A stretch of 64,000 nt of DNA, from positions 6,534,062-6,598,061 of the forward strand of contig CM018031.1 of assembly GCA_008638375.1 (NCBI GenBank), written 5' to 3'. The stretch comes from Nyssa sinensis (lineage: Eukaryota; Streptophyta; Magnoliopsida; Cornales; Nyssaceae). A program made the translations under genes and the position numbers. The notes under the pieces are model-generated. The model was given only the letters and a program-made list of their open reading frames with translations. It did not search any database and had not been told where the DNA came from. Positions 23,576-36,664 of the stretch are shown here, in pieces. Numbering within the stretch: the first letter of the stretch is position 1; each line of letters opens with the position of its first letter.

Positions 23576-25556
23576 GTCTATGGAATCCTTTTTTGTGTTT
23601 TGTAAGGGGTGGCACCTCAAACCAGTCCGTAATTAATGAATATTGAATGATTTATTTTTAAAATAAGTTCAAAAAAAATATTTTTCGTGTGGATAAAATA
23701 TGAATTAAAAATGAGTTGAGGAATTTATGGACGAAAAAATTTAATGGTTTCAATTACTAATAGATTGAGATCATTAATCTAGATGGGCAAAAAAAATAAA
23801 ATTTTAAATTTTAAAGGATCTTTTGTAAAAAAAATGAAAAGATTTAAGGGAGCAATTCCTTATTTTTTATTAAAAAAAATCTACAAAATATAAGAAAATC
23901 AAATCAAATTCCCAAAATTTTAGACCCCCACTACCCCCCTTATATATATATTTTGAAGGTCAACTTAGGATTGTCTGCCAAATATGAACTGATCCAACTC
24001 ATATTTGACCTGACCCATTTAATTGTGAATTAAATATAAGTTCAATTCTTTACGACTGGTCCAAAGTCACTCATTTCGCCAAGCTTATTTTTTGTAATTC
24101 TTTTGCTTTATTAGGAAACTATGCTTTTGTTGACTTCCTTGATCTTCTTGTATTGGTTAATTTGTTGCTATGAGTGCAATAAATAGTTTTATGAAATAAA
24201 TTGAACTTAGACTCGAATTTTGTCATGACTCACTTGATTATTCAATTTAAATTGAATTGAATTCAAATTTATTTAAAATCAAATTGAGTCAAGCTCAAAT
24301 ATGTCGGACTAAATTTGACTTGAGCTTGAGATTCCGATCCGTAAAACATCTTGCCACTCAATTTACATAACTCAAATTCATTCTTTTTTTAAATTTTAGT
24401 TGATAAGGAAGGAAAAAAAATTTGAATGTCTACTTGATACCGAATTTTTAGTACTTTTTAATAAATAAAAAGCAATTTTTGTTTTCTACCTTGAAAAATA
24501 AAAGCAGATTTGATAACAATTTTTTTTATCCCATTATTAAAATTTTAATATGTAAATTAAAATTATTCTTCAAAAAAATTCGATGACGATGGTGACTATG
24601 CTATAGTGGTGGTTGTACTGCTACGGCGGCAGCAATGGTCGTAGGAGTATAGTACTGATGATATGATGTATTTAAAAATGATTTGAAGAAATAAAATATA
24701 AAAGTAATTTTTTTATTTTTAAAAGAAAAAAATTGCTTATCTTAAAAAAAACTGTCCTTTTTGTTATTTTTGATTTTTTTAAGTACAAACTAAATACTAA
24801 TTTTTACTTTATGTATTTAAAAAAAATACTTAAATAAAAGTCCGAATTCCATCAGTACTCCAACGCATATTTCACTAATGTCCTAGTCCGGTCTAAAATT
24901 TGAGTAGATTAGAATGGGGAGTGCCATAAATACTCCTTTAGCTCTAATAAAAGAATCAAACAAAAGATTTGTCACCATTTGCAGCATTTGAAACAGTAGC
25001 ATGACTTCTTTTTGCAGTACTGTGATGAAAACATACCAGTATTCCATTATTCATTTTGCTTCAAAACAGTACTCTAATTTTGGATTTTAGTAAAAGAATT
25101 AAAAACATTTTTATTACAATTCAAGTGGTGAAGGTTGTAACTGGAAAGTGCATTTTCTTATTATTGATAAATATATATATATATATATATGTATATGTAT
25201 GTATCCCTGCATTATCACATGGTCCTCTTGTGATCTCATCATTAAAATTTAAGGCATGTTTGTCCGAGAGCTACACAAACAGCCACTTGAACTTTTTTAA
25301 GTCCAGCTAGGTCATAGTATATCAGAGGTATTCTTCTTCACAGTAAACTATGATGTATTGGTATATTTTTTTAATAATATTTTATTATATGTATTACAAT
25401 TTATTAAAAAACAAATAAATTATATTACATATGACATAACAATATTAGAAGGACGCTAAAATGGTATGCTAATTTCATGCAAGAATTTTTTCAAAGGGTT
25501 GGCATTCAGGTAATTATGACTATTTGGATACCTAGAAAAGTGAATGGGGTTTTTTT

Positions 25557-25565
25557 CTATAAAAG
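25557..25565 (+). promoter_or_regulatory. TATA box of NPF copy B
   Basis: CTATAAAAG 83 bp before the start codon, in a promoter clearly homologous to that of copy C. Confidence 0.75.
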
Positions 25566-25639
25566 GGTTGGCCTCAACTACACTTGTTGGCGAGAAACTT
25601 TAGAAGAAAGAGAGTGACATTTTCTTGCTGAGTCAGGCT

Positions 25640-25757
25640 ATGGAAGAAGGGCGGCTGGATGGGTTCACCAAGGATGGTGCTGTGGACCTCAAAGGAAACC
25701 CAGTTCTTAGATCCAAGAGAGGTGGTTGGACTGCTTGTTCCTTTCTTGTTGGTAACT

Positions 25758-25819
<62 letters not shown>

Positions 25820-26700
25820 ATTAAATTCTTGTACAATGACTCTTTAGATTTAACTTTTGGGTAAGTAGAGTAGTTTTACTTGAATATTTAAATTTGAGCG
25901 ATAACAATAATTTCAGTACAATCTTTGCACAAGTATATTCTCTCACATCAACTTAACTTATGTGAGATTCGCCTAGTTTTATTTGCATATTTAAATTTAA
26001 GTGACAACCATTGAGAATAACCATTGCACCAATATTTTTTCCCTCTCTAAATATTGAGACATGTAGTTGGTTACCTTGTCACACCTTTTGTTTTCTTTTC
26101 CCTCCCTTCTCTCTCCCTCACGCTTTAAAAGAACAAAAATGATTTAAAAATGAAAAAAAGAAGAAGAGGAAAACATCCAAAAGGGTATAATGAAACTTTA
26201 AAAATGGAGATAAAGAAGAACAATCAGTTTAGTGTGAAAATATTATTGCATGGCAAAAGTCATAAAACCTACAAAAGGTAAAAGATAGCCTATAAGATTC
26301 CAAACACACAATATATATAAAAGATTTAAGAATAATGAGAAATATAATGATAAGTTATGAGCCCTGCTTGGTAAACAAATGGAATCAATAACCTATAATA
26401 AACTCTTAAAAGGGAATATATTCTCTCTAATAATACAAAAGCAAAAAAACAAAGTGCAAGTATAGAATTGCATTCGTTTGTTTGGGAGAGGTCATGGGTG
26501 TTAGAAAAATAATGAACCAGTTTTCTTTTAAAAATACTTAAATCAAATCAAGAATAAAATTGAAGAACAGAAATTGTTTGTTATGGAACAACTTTTTCAA
26601 ACCAGTAGTAATTTAAGAAAACCAGAAATAGAACTTGAAACAGAAATTCAATTGAAATTAAAACAAGGAACCAGAAGCATTGTGCACCTGTGCATTGTGT

Positions 26701-26745
<45 letters not shown>

Positions 26746-28173
26746 GTATGAATATCTTATCATTTTTTTCGAAGGACTCTTAGTTTTTTTGGAAGTTTCT
26801 TTTCCTCTATTTTTGAAAAAAGAATGACTGAGTGGTAAGAAAATTCTACGATCATGCAAATAAAATTATGATATATAATATATATTTTAAATTAAAATTA
26901 TGTCACGTATTTAAATTTGATATGCATGATACTACCTTATTACGAAAATTTTTAGTTTCTTTTGTAGTTTAATGGGTCTTTTGAAATCTATAAAAGAGCA
27001 CCTGCCCTTCAAATTGGGCCCCTCAGTTTTCAAAATATAATAGTATTATGTCCTAGACAATGAACCTTGTACCAAGTCAACTAACACATAGTACTATATG
27101 GAGATAGATGAATCACAGAACATTACTTCAGTCTTCACATGGATGTTTGATGTGTTGTTGTGCAGTGTATGAAGTATTCGAACGCATGGCTTACTGTGGA
27201 ATAGCATCAAATATGATCCTATATTTGACGACGAAGCTCCACCAAGGCACGGTGGAGGCTTCCAACAATGTCACCAATTGGGTTGGTGCCATTTGGGTCA
27301 CTCCTATCTTGGGTGCCTACATCGCTGACGCCCATCTCGGCCGTTACTGGACATTCCTCATCGCCTCCGCCATTTATCTCTCGGTACTTTAATTTGCATG
27401 TCCTCAAATTCTCTTAAAAAAGAAAAACAAATTATTTTTAAATTAAAAAAGTACTTAAATATAAGTGACTTTTTAATAATTAATATTTGAATTAATTACA
27501 TTTTAATATCTGATCATGAAGTTTTGTCTCAATTTCAAGACTCGATTATCAATTGTAAAAATGTATTTTCTCAATTTTTAATTTTATTTTAATCAATGAT
27601 CTTATTTGAAGTCGGTACAAAATTTCAAAATACTAAAATAGAATTAACCCTTAATATTTAATACATTTTTTAGAATTAATTTTGTTTCATGTTGGTGTGA
27701 CATATTCTCAATATGTATTTATATTCTTAATGTGATGTATTATTATGGAATGATTTTGAAAAATTACTTTGGGATACAATTGGAGATTTATAGCATTTTC
27801 CGAATAAATATTAGAAGTAAGGTGGATGAGTATTAAGGGCAATAATACTACTTTCTAATAGTTTTTTTTTGTTTAATGATAATGCTATTAAAACTCGAGT
27901 TTATATAAAACATAATATTTTAATTAATAAATAATCTAGGAATTGATTTTTCATCCATCTAACCAACTTCATCTCTAGTTTTAAAAACAATCAAATGATT
28001 GGAATACATTACCTTATAGGTTGATATAAGTTCGAGTTTAACATAACATTAACCTTTTTCTTAAAATTAAATTAAAAAATCATTTTTATTGCTAATTATA
28101 TGTAATTAGTTTGAGTGATATGAGAAATGTGTAAAAGATACATTCCAAAAAATATTTATATCCTCCAAAACAA

Positions 28174-28205
<32 letters not shown>

Positions 28206-30364
28206 AATGGGCTCAAAAGTCCAAATTGAGTCCTAAGCATGTGAGTTTAAAATTTGCCAGCCCAAGCCCACGTAATACAAAACAAAATGGGCACCTTCAA
28301 TTAGGTTGCAATTTTCAATTGAATGTGTGTAACCCCACAATGTTTGATCTGTAGTATTAACAAAGATGAGCATCTTTCTGAGTGTAGGGGATGTGCCTGC
28401 TTACACTAGCAGTTTCAGTCCCCGGACTACGACCGCCTCACTGCACGGAAGTCCACCCAGCCGACTGCAAAAAAGCGTCGCCGCTTCAACTAGCTGTGTT
28501 TTATAGTGCACTCTACATTTTAGCCATTGGAACAGGCGGGACGAAGCCGAATATCTGCACGATCGGCGCTGACCAATTTGATGATTTCGACCCCAAGGAG
28601 AAGTCCCAGAAGCTTTCCTTCTTCAACTGGTGGATGTTTAGTGTCTTCATTGGCGTACTCCTTGGCAACACAACTATTGTGTACATACAAGACAATGTGG
28701 GCTGGGCTCTTGGTTATGGGCTTCCAGCAGTGGGCCTTGCCTTTTCCCTTATGATCTTCTTAGCTGGGACACCCTTTTATAGGCACAAGGTGCCCACAGG
28801 AAGTCCCTTCACAAGGATGGCTAAAGTCATAGTGGCTGCCCTAAGGAAATGGAGTGTACCCATCCCTCAAGACCCCAAAGAACTCTATGAACTTGACTTG
28901 GAAGAATACACCAGTACAGGAAAGTTCAGAATTGACGCCACACCCACCTTGAGGTTTGTATTTACTTTATATTTTGTAAATTCATTTTTATCATTCGGTT
29001 GAAACATCTCAGAATCATGTGGGCCTAACAAAGCCCAAAATTCTAACTCAAGAAAAACCTAAATTCATGCCAGTTCCTTAGCTTTGGGCATCCTGGCCCA
29101 AATTGCTAACCTAGTAAAATGCTTCCTTCTAGAGGTGTCAAGGGCCTGTTTGGGCCAGCACGACCCATTAGAAATAATGGGACAGGCTGGGCCACCTTTT
29201 GTTGAACAGGTCATGCCTAACATTTAAAAACTACCCAACATAATTCAGCGCATTGACACAAGCTTGACGGGCCTGGTCCATTTAGTATCGTGTCTAAGCC
29301 TTGATAGATCTTGATGGGCCGAGCCTGTGCCTGAAATGGATTCATTCCAAGTTATGCTTGTGGACTTGGAGGGACAGCATCGGCACAGCCCACCAGTGAA
29401 TCGTTCCGGCCTGTTATGCTTGGACTGGCCCGGACCACTTTACACCTCTGCTTCCTACTTAAACTTCTAAAGCATGCATTGATGCAGGTTCCTCGACAAA
29501 GCTTGTGTGCAAACTGGTTCAACCAACCCATGGATGTTATGCACAGTGACTCAAGTTGAAGAAACCAAGCAAATGGTAAGAATGATACCAATCTTGATAA
29601 CCACATTCCTTCCAAGTGTTATGGTTTCTCAAAGCCATACCCTTTTCATCAAGCAAGGCACCACTCTTGATAGGAATATTGGTAAATTCCAACTTCCCGC
29701 AGCTAGCTTAAACGCTTTTGTGACCATATCCATGCTTGTCTGCGTCGTGATATATGACCGTTACTTTGTCAGAACAGTTAGAAGGTGGACAAAAAATCCA
29801 AGAGGCATCACTCTCCTTCAAAGAATGGGAATTAGTATGGTATTGCATAGCATTATCATGATAGTAGCAAGCCTAACAGAGAGGTATAGACTTAAAGTGG
29901 CCAGGGATCATGGCTTAGTTGAAAATGGAGGAATAGTCCCACTAACAGTATTCATTTTACTTCCACAATTTGTGATTATGGGAACAGCTGATGCATGTTT
30001 AGATGTAGCCAGGATTGAGTTCTTCTATGACCAAGCACCTGAAAGCATGAAAAGTCTTGGGACTTCTTATTCTATGACTGGTGTGGGAATTGGGAACTTC
30101 CTCAGCACTTTTATTCTTTCCTCAGTTTCTGATATCACTAAGAAGCATGGTCACAAAGGATGGATTCGGAATAACCTTAATGCTTCTCATCTTGATTATT
30201 ATTTTGCATTCCTTGCTATACTAAGCACCTTGAATTTCATTTTCTTCTTATTTATGACTAAGTTATATTCATATAAGGCTGAAATTTCAGATTCAATGGA
30301 TATTCTTAGAGAAAAGTTAGAGGAGCCAAAATATAGGGTACCCAATGAAGTAGAGGTAACTTGA
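25640..30364 (+). CDS. NPF5.2-like: NPF5 (NRT1/PTR) proton-coupled transporter, copy B
   Basis: Intact paralog of copy A with the same predicted role. Exons: 25640-25751, 27166-27383, 28388-28953, 29488-30364; GT-AG introns in phases 1, 0, 2; 590 residues. The ExxER motif (EVFER) opens exon 2, and GTGGTKPN and FFNWW are in exon 3. The start differs from A and C: the ancestral ATG is lost (CAGGCT in place of CATGGCT) and the ATG two codons downstream, GTG in the other copies, is used. Exon 1 is too short to stand out as an open frame but matches A residue by residue. Intron 3 carries a hAT MITE absent from copy C. The C-terminus is 13 residues shorter than in A. Confidence 0.92.
25761..25820 (+). 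repeat. (TC)n(AC)n microsatellite at intron 1 donor of copy B
   Basis: Compound TC then AC repeat starting nine bases into intron 1, the positional counterpart of the tract in copy A. Confidence 0.95.
26704..26740. repeat. (TA)n microsatellite in intron 1 of copy B
   Basis: Pure TA repeat of about 18 units. Confidence 0.9.
29130..29450. mobile_element. hAT-type MITE in intron 3 of copy B
   Basis: A 321-bp, relatively GC-rich element with ends TAGAGGTGTCAA and CAGAGGTGTAAA (second on the reverse strand), fitting the hAT terminal pattern. It is flanked by 8-bp duplications CTTCCTTC (29122-29129) and CTTCCTAC (29451-29458). The homologous site in copy C (near 35567-35580) reads GCTTCCTTCTTAAA with no insert, an empty site that confirms the ends. 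A + strand reading has no coding capacity. Confidence 0.88.
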
Positions 30365-30556
30365 ATGAGCTGGGAAGAAGAAAAGACTAAGCAAAGCCTC
30401 ACTGGAATTTCAACTTTGTGAAACAATTTAGATATATGTGTTTTGGTGGAAGCTAAAATCCCTGAGAAATATTGTTGAGGTTTCAATTGGTTTTGTAATA
30501 TTTAGTATTATGTAGTGTGGAATTGGCTTTTATTTTCTCACTTGATGTATTGTATT

Positions 30557-30562
30557 AATAAA
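30557..30562 (+). terminator. Poly(A) signal of copy B
   Basis: AATAAA in TGTATTAATAAAAGGT, 193 bp after the stop. The same context occurs after copy C. Confidence 0.6.
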
Positions 30563-31776
30563 AGGTAAAGAAATTAGATTAATATTGTGTAAAGGCCTGG
30601 AAATGGTTGCCTTGAAAATGGGAAACTTCTTTCTTGAAGAACTCTTGTGGAAATCAGAGATGGGTTCAGCTCGAGAAGTTTGAGATGCAACCTTGAGGTG
30701 ATCAAGTCTTTTTCACATTATTACCAAAGAAGAAAAAAAAAAAAAAATTCCCATTTAGTTTATGTTTGTTTCATCAGTAGAATATGAAATATTCTATGGA
30801 AAGCATGTCCTCTTTTTCCTCCTATTCCCTCTTTTTGGAGTCATTTCCTTCTTGGATTTTAGTAGAGTTACTGGGAATATTTGTTTAATCAGTAGCTCGT
30901 GAATTATGCCAATGGGCTTTCAGGCTTAAATTTTCAATAAATGTGAATAAATCGCATTAGAGATGCAAGTAAAGCTGAATTTCATATGCACCTTCCATAT
31001 CAGTAAACATTATTACTCAATTTAACTTGACTCAATTCAATTCATTTGTATTCTTACATAATTTTATTTTTTTAATTAAAAATAAGAAAAATTTAAAAAA
31101 TTATGGCCAAGATTTCATCAAACTCCAACTAGAATCATCATTTTAATAACGAGAATCTATAGATACTTCTTTAGGATCCGCATTGCAATCTACATTTTAA
31201 TTCCATTCTAAATTTATTCAAATTGAAATGGGAAGACTAACAAGGGATGAGTGCCAATAAGTACTCCTTTTGATAAAAGAATCAAATAATCAATTTGTCA
31301 TTATTTATATACTAAAAAAATTCAATGGTCCATTGACTCTGATAATTTAGATTTAGTTTATTTTTTGTACACGAAATTTTTGTTTAAATTGTAAAGATCA
31401 TTAGTTCAGGATTATAGAATAATTATGAATTTATATTTGATCAAACAATGACATGAGTGAGATTTTTTTTTAAGTGACCAACTTACCACTATTCATCATG
31501 TGTGAAAACAGTGCTCTTGAATGTCCAAATCACAAGACTTGAAGCAATTTGATTATAATTCACCTAGTGATGATTATGAGTAGAAACTGCATATTCTTAT
31601 TGTTGATCAACACTAATTTCTTTATTTTTTTAATGAGGACCTGTACCATATATGACCCCACATGTGAATGTCCATGATTAAAATTTAAAATTCCCAGGCA
31701 AGCTGGGCCACAAAAAGATGGTCAGCATTTTGTTAATCATGCCTGTTTGACTACTTAGAAAAGTGAAGTGAGGTTT

Positions 31777-31785
31777 CTATAAAAG
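31777..31785 (+). promoter_or_regulatory. TATA box of NPF copy C
   Basis: CTATAAAAG 76 bp before the former start codon, preserved although the coding region is broken. Confidence 0.7.
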
Positions 31786-32178
31786 AGTTGGCCTCAATAA
31801 CACTTGTTAGCAAGAGATTTTAGAAGAAAGGGTGACATTTTCTTGCAGAATCATGGCTGTGGAAGAAGAGCAACTGGACGAGTACACCAAGGATGGGACT
31901 GTGGATCGCAAAGGAAATCCTATTCTTAGATCCAAGAGTGGTCGTTGGACCGCTTGTTCTTCATTTTGGTAAGTGGTATCTCTCTCTCTCTCAAGTTGTA
32001 ATGGAAGTCACATGCTAACCCTGTAATGCTTAGATGTCTTAAATTATTGTACCATTTTAAATAATATGACAATAAATTATTGATAAATATTAATAATATA
32101 TCTAAATCACTAAAATTTAGGACAAAGAATATTATTATATGCTATACTTACATTCTTTTGTTTTTCAAGCCCTTTAAG

Positions 32179-32181
32179 AAA

Positions 32182-32222
<41 letters not shown>

Positions 32223-32383
32223 GTAGAAGAGGTTAAAACCTCCAAAGGGTGTAATGAAAATTAAAAGGAAAGGAGATTAAGAAAAATATTCACTTAAAAT
32301 AATAATAATAATAATAATAATAATAGAAGAGGTAAAAACCCTCAAAGGGTGGAATGAAAATTGAAAAGGAAAGGAGATTAATA
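32179..32383 (+). repeat. (AAT)n tract and tandem duplication in intron 1 of copy C
   Basis: An AAT repeat followed by about 75 bp (AGAAGAGGTTAAAACC... to GGAAAGGAGATTAA) occurs twice, at about 32179-32281 and 32299-32383. A single diverged counterpart is in intron 1 of copy B near 26160-26220. Confidence 0.8.
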
Positions 32384-33756
32384 GGGTATGAAAACATTAT
32401 TCCATGACAAAGTCATAAAACCCACAAAAGGAAAAAGATAGCCGACAAGGTATAGAAACATATCATGATAAATTATGACTATATATATATATATATATAA
32501 ATGTAATACAAAAGCGAAAAAAAGTGGGTCTTTTGAACAATACCTTTTAAAATCTCTAAAGAGCACTTGGCCTTTAAAATGAACCTCTCCCTCTTCAAAG
32601 TGGTCTGCACTCAAAAGTATCATAATATTATGTCACAATACCAAGTTGACTAGCACTTGACATGGAGATCAATCATGTTTGAATTTCTGAACTTAGACAA
32701 ATGTAATGTGTTTTAATGCAGGGTACGAAGTGTTGGAACGCATGGCATACTAGTGGAATATCAGCCAATCTGATCCTTTATTTGACCACGAAACTCCATC
32801 AGGGCACTGTGGTGGCTGCCAACAATGTCACCAATTGGATTGGTGCTATTTGGATGACTCCAATCTTGGGCGCTTACATCGCTGATGCCCATCTCGGCCG
32901 TTACCGGACGTTTCTCATTGCCTCTGCAATCTATCTCTCGGTAAATTTGCATCTCTTATAACCAATTATAAGTTGGTGGACTAATATTGAAAATTTACAC
33001 TTACCTTGAGAAAAGAAAATTTTGTATTTAGCACAGTATGCCTTTTAAGTATAAATTTTTCAACCTAACTATAAATTTGTCAAACTATTCAATCCACTTG
33101 AAATTTATTGTCTGAAATTTATGTTAAGTTAATTTTTTCAAAAAGCTTCTGCAACTCAAAACTTTTTTTTTTTTTGTAGAAAATTTAATAATGAGTTTCA
33201 AAATTTATACATCATTTATCTAACAAGATAATCTTATACGAGTCACCAATCAAGCTAATTTTGGATTGAGCTCAAATAATTATTTTGTTTTAATCTAGCT
33301 ATTGTCACGTATCATTAATCTCAATTTTTTTATTTTAATTTTTTTTTGAATGATCAGTTAGAAGGTATTCTGAGTTAGCTTATTCACACTAAATTAAAGT
33401 TTTCTTTCTATGACAACCAGACTCATCTTTTAAATACTAACTGATCGGTGCTTGTTTTGAATGATCATTAATCTCAATTAATTAAAATATCATTAAACTT
33501 CACTTATTTATTTTTTAAAATTAATTAACTATCAACTATTACTTTGGTACGATTAATAGATAAAGGGAGAAGGAAACTAAATAATGGTTGAATTTGTTAG
33601 GAAGGAAATTGAAACACAAGGAAAGGAAAAGAACGAGAGGTATTCCCTCTCCAGCCCATCAATTTTCATTCATCCAAATATAAGTAGAAAGAGGGAACGA
33701 AAAAAAGGACGGGGAAGCCCTCACGGTCCTCGTTAAAAGATACATGCTTATTGTTG

Positions 33757-33850
33757 TGTTAGAGTGTCTCATATCGCTCGTCTCTAGCTCCTTTGGTATG
33801 TATATAAGGGCCCTCTCTACCTCTCTTACCACCTAGGTTGTGATGGGATC
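33757..33850 (+). repeat. Possible LTR promoter remnant in intron 2 of copy C
   Basis: TGTTAGAGTGTCTCATATCG followed by a GTATATAAGGG TATA-type box and pyrimidine-rich sequence resembles the start and promoter of common plant LTRs. No matching second copy or target duplication is present. Recognition is by pattern only. Confidence 0.3.
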
Positions 33851-36658
33851 TTATATAGTTAATCGTTAGAATCGATAATTTAAATCCCTACTAATCTTGA
33901 CTTTTTTTTACACCTACTAACACTTAAATCTTTTTTTTTCTAAAAATAAATAGATAATATTATTAAACAACTATCCGTTGTGCTATGATCACTTGAAAAC
34001 ATCACAAGTGGGGCACTTGTTAGAGGGTCATCACGTGAATTTCTTTTCCACTATGGATCGCCTTTTCAAAGCACCATTTCTTTGTTTGTCCCACCAGTCA
34101 TTTGGGTCTACAAATCTATCATTACACTAACAGATTTTTCCAAAAAACATAAATAATTAAAGAAAAATTCATCTATCATTAATTAACTTTTCTATATGAA
34201 TATGAAAGATAGGTGGCTGAGTTTCTAGACTGAACCTATTAACTTTTCTATATGTACATACACACACACACGCACATAATACGCTATGCATAGCTGTACG
34301 ATCTTGAATGTAAAAATTATATGCCATTGGAAGTCAAAAAGATTTATTTACATCTTCTAAAATAAATTTTATGTGATTGGGCTCAAAAGATCAAATTGAG
34401 GCCTAAGCATATAACTTCGTAACTTGCCAACCCAAGCCCACTTATAGAAATGTCACTAGCCATCTTTCTGATTGCAGGGGATGTGCCTACTAACAGTAGC
34501 AGTTTCAGTTCCCGGACTAAGACCACCTCGCTGCACAGACGTCCACGCCGGGGACTGCAAGAAGGCGTCACCACTTGAATTAGCTGTGTTTTATGGTGCA
34601 TTGTACATTTTAGCCGTTGGAACCGGCGGGACAAAGCCAAACATCTCGACGATCGGTGCCGACCAATTTGATGATTTCTACCCCAAGGAGAAGTCCCACA
34701 AGCTTTCCTTCTTCAACTGGTGGATGTCCAGTATCTTCACTGGTATACTCTTTGGCAACACAATTCTTGTGTACATTCAAGACAACGTGGGCTGGGCTCT
34801 TGGCTATGGGCTTCCAGCGGTGGGCCTTGCTTTATCCGTTGTGATCTTCTTAGCTGGGACACCCTTCTATAGGCACAAGGTGCCCACTGGGAGTCCCTTC
34901 ACAAGAATGGCTAAGGTCATTGTGGCCTGCCCTAAGGAAGTGGAGTGTACCCATCCCTCAAGACCCAAAAGAAATCCATGAGCTTGACTTGGAAGAATAC
35001 ACCAGTAAAGGAAAGTTCAGGATTGACTCCACACCCACCATGAGGTTTGTATTTTTATATCTGTGTAAATCTATTCTTGTTATATGGCTCAAGAGAATTC
35101 AAGGTTTAAAATGACAAAAGTGACAATTCTAAACGAAATCTTTTATTTTTAATATTAATTTAAAATTTTTTGTTTCATATTAATTTTATAAATCTCTAAT
35201 AAATACATAAAATATATGTAAACTTTTTCAATGCTTTGTTTCCTTTATATATATATATATATATATATAATTGCAATGTATAGTGTTTCATAACAAGGAG
35301 AGATATATATGGTGAATAAAACTAATATAATGTAGACAATACAAAATAGTTATAAAACTCAGAATTGTGTAGGCTACGGTTAGCCCATAAGCCTAACTCA
35401 AGAACCCAAAAAAATTAGTAATAGGAGTTGGCTAGAAATTGTTCTAGGCCAAAGCTCAGACATTGAATGAACTAGCCATGGAATGGATTATGTTAATCTA
35501 TAATTCATGCCCAGTTTCTCAGCTTTGACCTATATTGGCCCAAATTGTAGATCTGGTGAAAAGCTTCCTTCTTAAAATTTCAAATGCATGCATTGATGCA
35601 GGTTCCTCAACAAAGCTTGTGTGCAAACTGGCTCAAGCCATCCATGGATGTTATGCACAGTGACCCAAGTTGAAGAAACCAAACAAATGCTACGAATGAT
35701 ACCAATCTTGATTGCCACATTCCTTCCAAGTGTAATGGTTGCTCAATGCAATACCCTTTTTATCAAGCAAGGCACTACTCTTGATAGGAATATTGGTAAA
35801 TTCAAACTCCCCGCGGCTAGCTTAAATGCGTTTGTGACCATATCGATGCTTGTCTGCATCGCGATATATGACCGTTACTTGGTCACTATATGCAAAGGTG
35901 GACAAAAAACCCAAGAGGCATCACTCTCCTTCAAAGAATGGGAATTGGTATGGTATTGCATACCATTATTATGATAATATCAAGTGTAACTGAGAAGTAT
36001 AGACTTAATGTGGCCAAGGATCATGGCTTAGTTGAAAATGGAGCAATAGTACCTAAAACAGTATTCATTTTGCTTCCACAATTTGTGCTAATGGGAGCAG
36101 CTGATGCATGTTTAGAGGCAGCCAGGGCTGAGTTCTTCTATGACCAAGCACCTGAAAACATGAAAAGTCTGGGAACTTCTTATTCTATGACTAGCATGGG
36201 AATTGGGAACTTCCTTAGCACCTGTATTCTTTCGTTGGTTTCTGATATCACTAAGAAGCATGGTCACAAAGGATGGATTCTGAATAATCTTAATGCTTCT
36301 CATCTTGATTATTATTTTGCATTACTTGCAGTGCTAAGCGCATTGAATTTCATTTTCTTCGTAGTTATGACTAAGTTTTATTCATATAAGGCTGAAATTT
36401 CGGATTCAATGGATATGCTTAGAGAAGAATTGGAGAGGCCAAAATATAGGGTAGCCTATGATTTAGCGCTAACTTGAATAAGCTGGCAAGAACAAAAGAC
36501 TATGCGAAGCCTTGGTGCGAAGTCAACTTTGTGAAACAAGTCGGATGTGTTTTGGTGGAAGCTGTCTTCCTTGAGGAACAATTGTTGGGGTTTCAATTGG
36601 TTTTGTAATTTTTAGTACTTTGTATGGCTTTTCCTCAGTTGAGATTATGTATTGTATT

Positions 36659-36664
36659 AATAAA
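36659..36664 (+). terminator. Poly(A) signal of copy C
   Basis: AATAAA in GTATTAATAAAAGGT, 182 bp after the stop, in the same context as copy B. Confidence 0.5.

Larger units (their letters stand above)
18743..25556. other. Intergenic region between NPF copies A and B
   Basis: The first roughly 500 bp is probably 3' UTR of copy A: it shares the TTGTGTAAAGG...TGGAAATGG segment with the 3' flanks of B and C. The rest has no supported gene. It holds the dispersed repeat at 19851-19986, a duplicated block at 22630-22940 and 23271-23575, and AT-rich filler. From about 24880 the sequence is homologous to the promoter region of copy C. Confidence 0.5.
31853..36477 (+). pseudogene. NPF5.2-like: NPF5 transporter pseudogene, copy C
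   Basis: Tandem paralog of B with all four exons recognisable: 31853-31968, 32722-32940, 34478-35044, 35602-36477. Promoter, ATG, splice dinucleotides and poly(A) signal are kept, but the frame is broken several times. The end of exon 1 is 2 nt short, so the donor is in phase 2 instead of 1. Exon 2 has an extra base in the ExxER region (near 32753), making TAG in the expected frame and TGA in the actual one. Exon 3 has one extra base near 34926. Exon 4 lacks one base in an A run near 35895. Exon 2 also has Arg for the conserved Trp after HLGRY. A functional full-length product is not possible. Sequencing error is an alternative for the single-base changes but is unlikely for all of them, since A and B are clean. 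Confidence 0.85.

Noticed and set aside
25659..25847. Frame beginning at 25659
   Set aside because: It is out of frame with the true exon 1 of copy B (start 25640) and runs into the TC/AC repeat.
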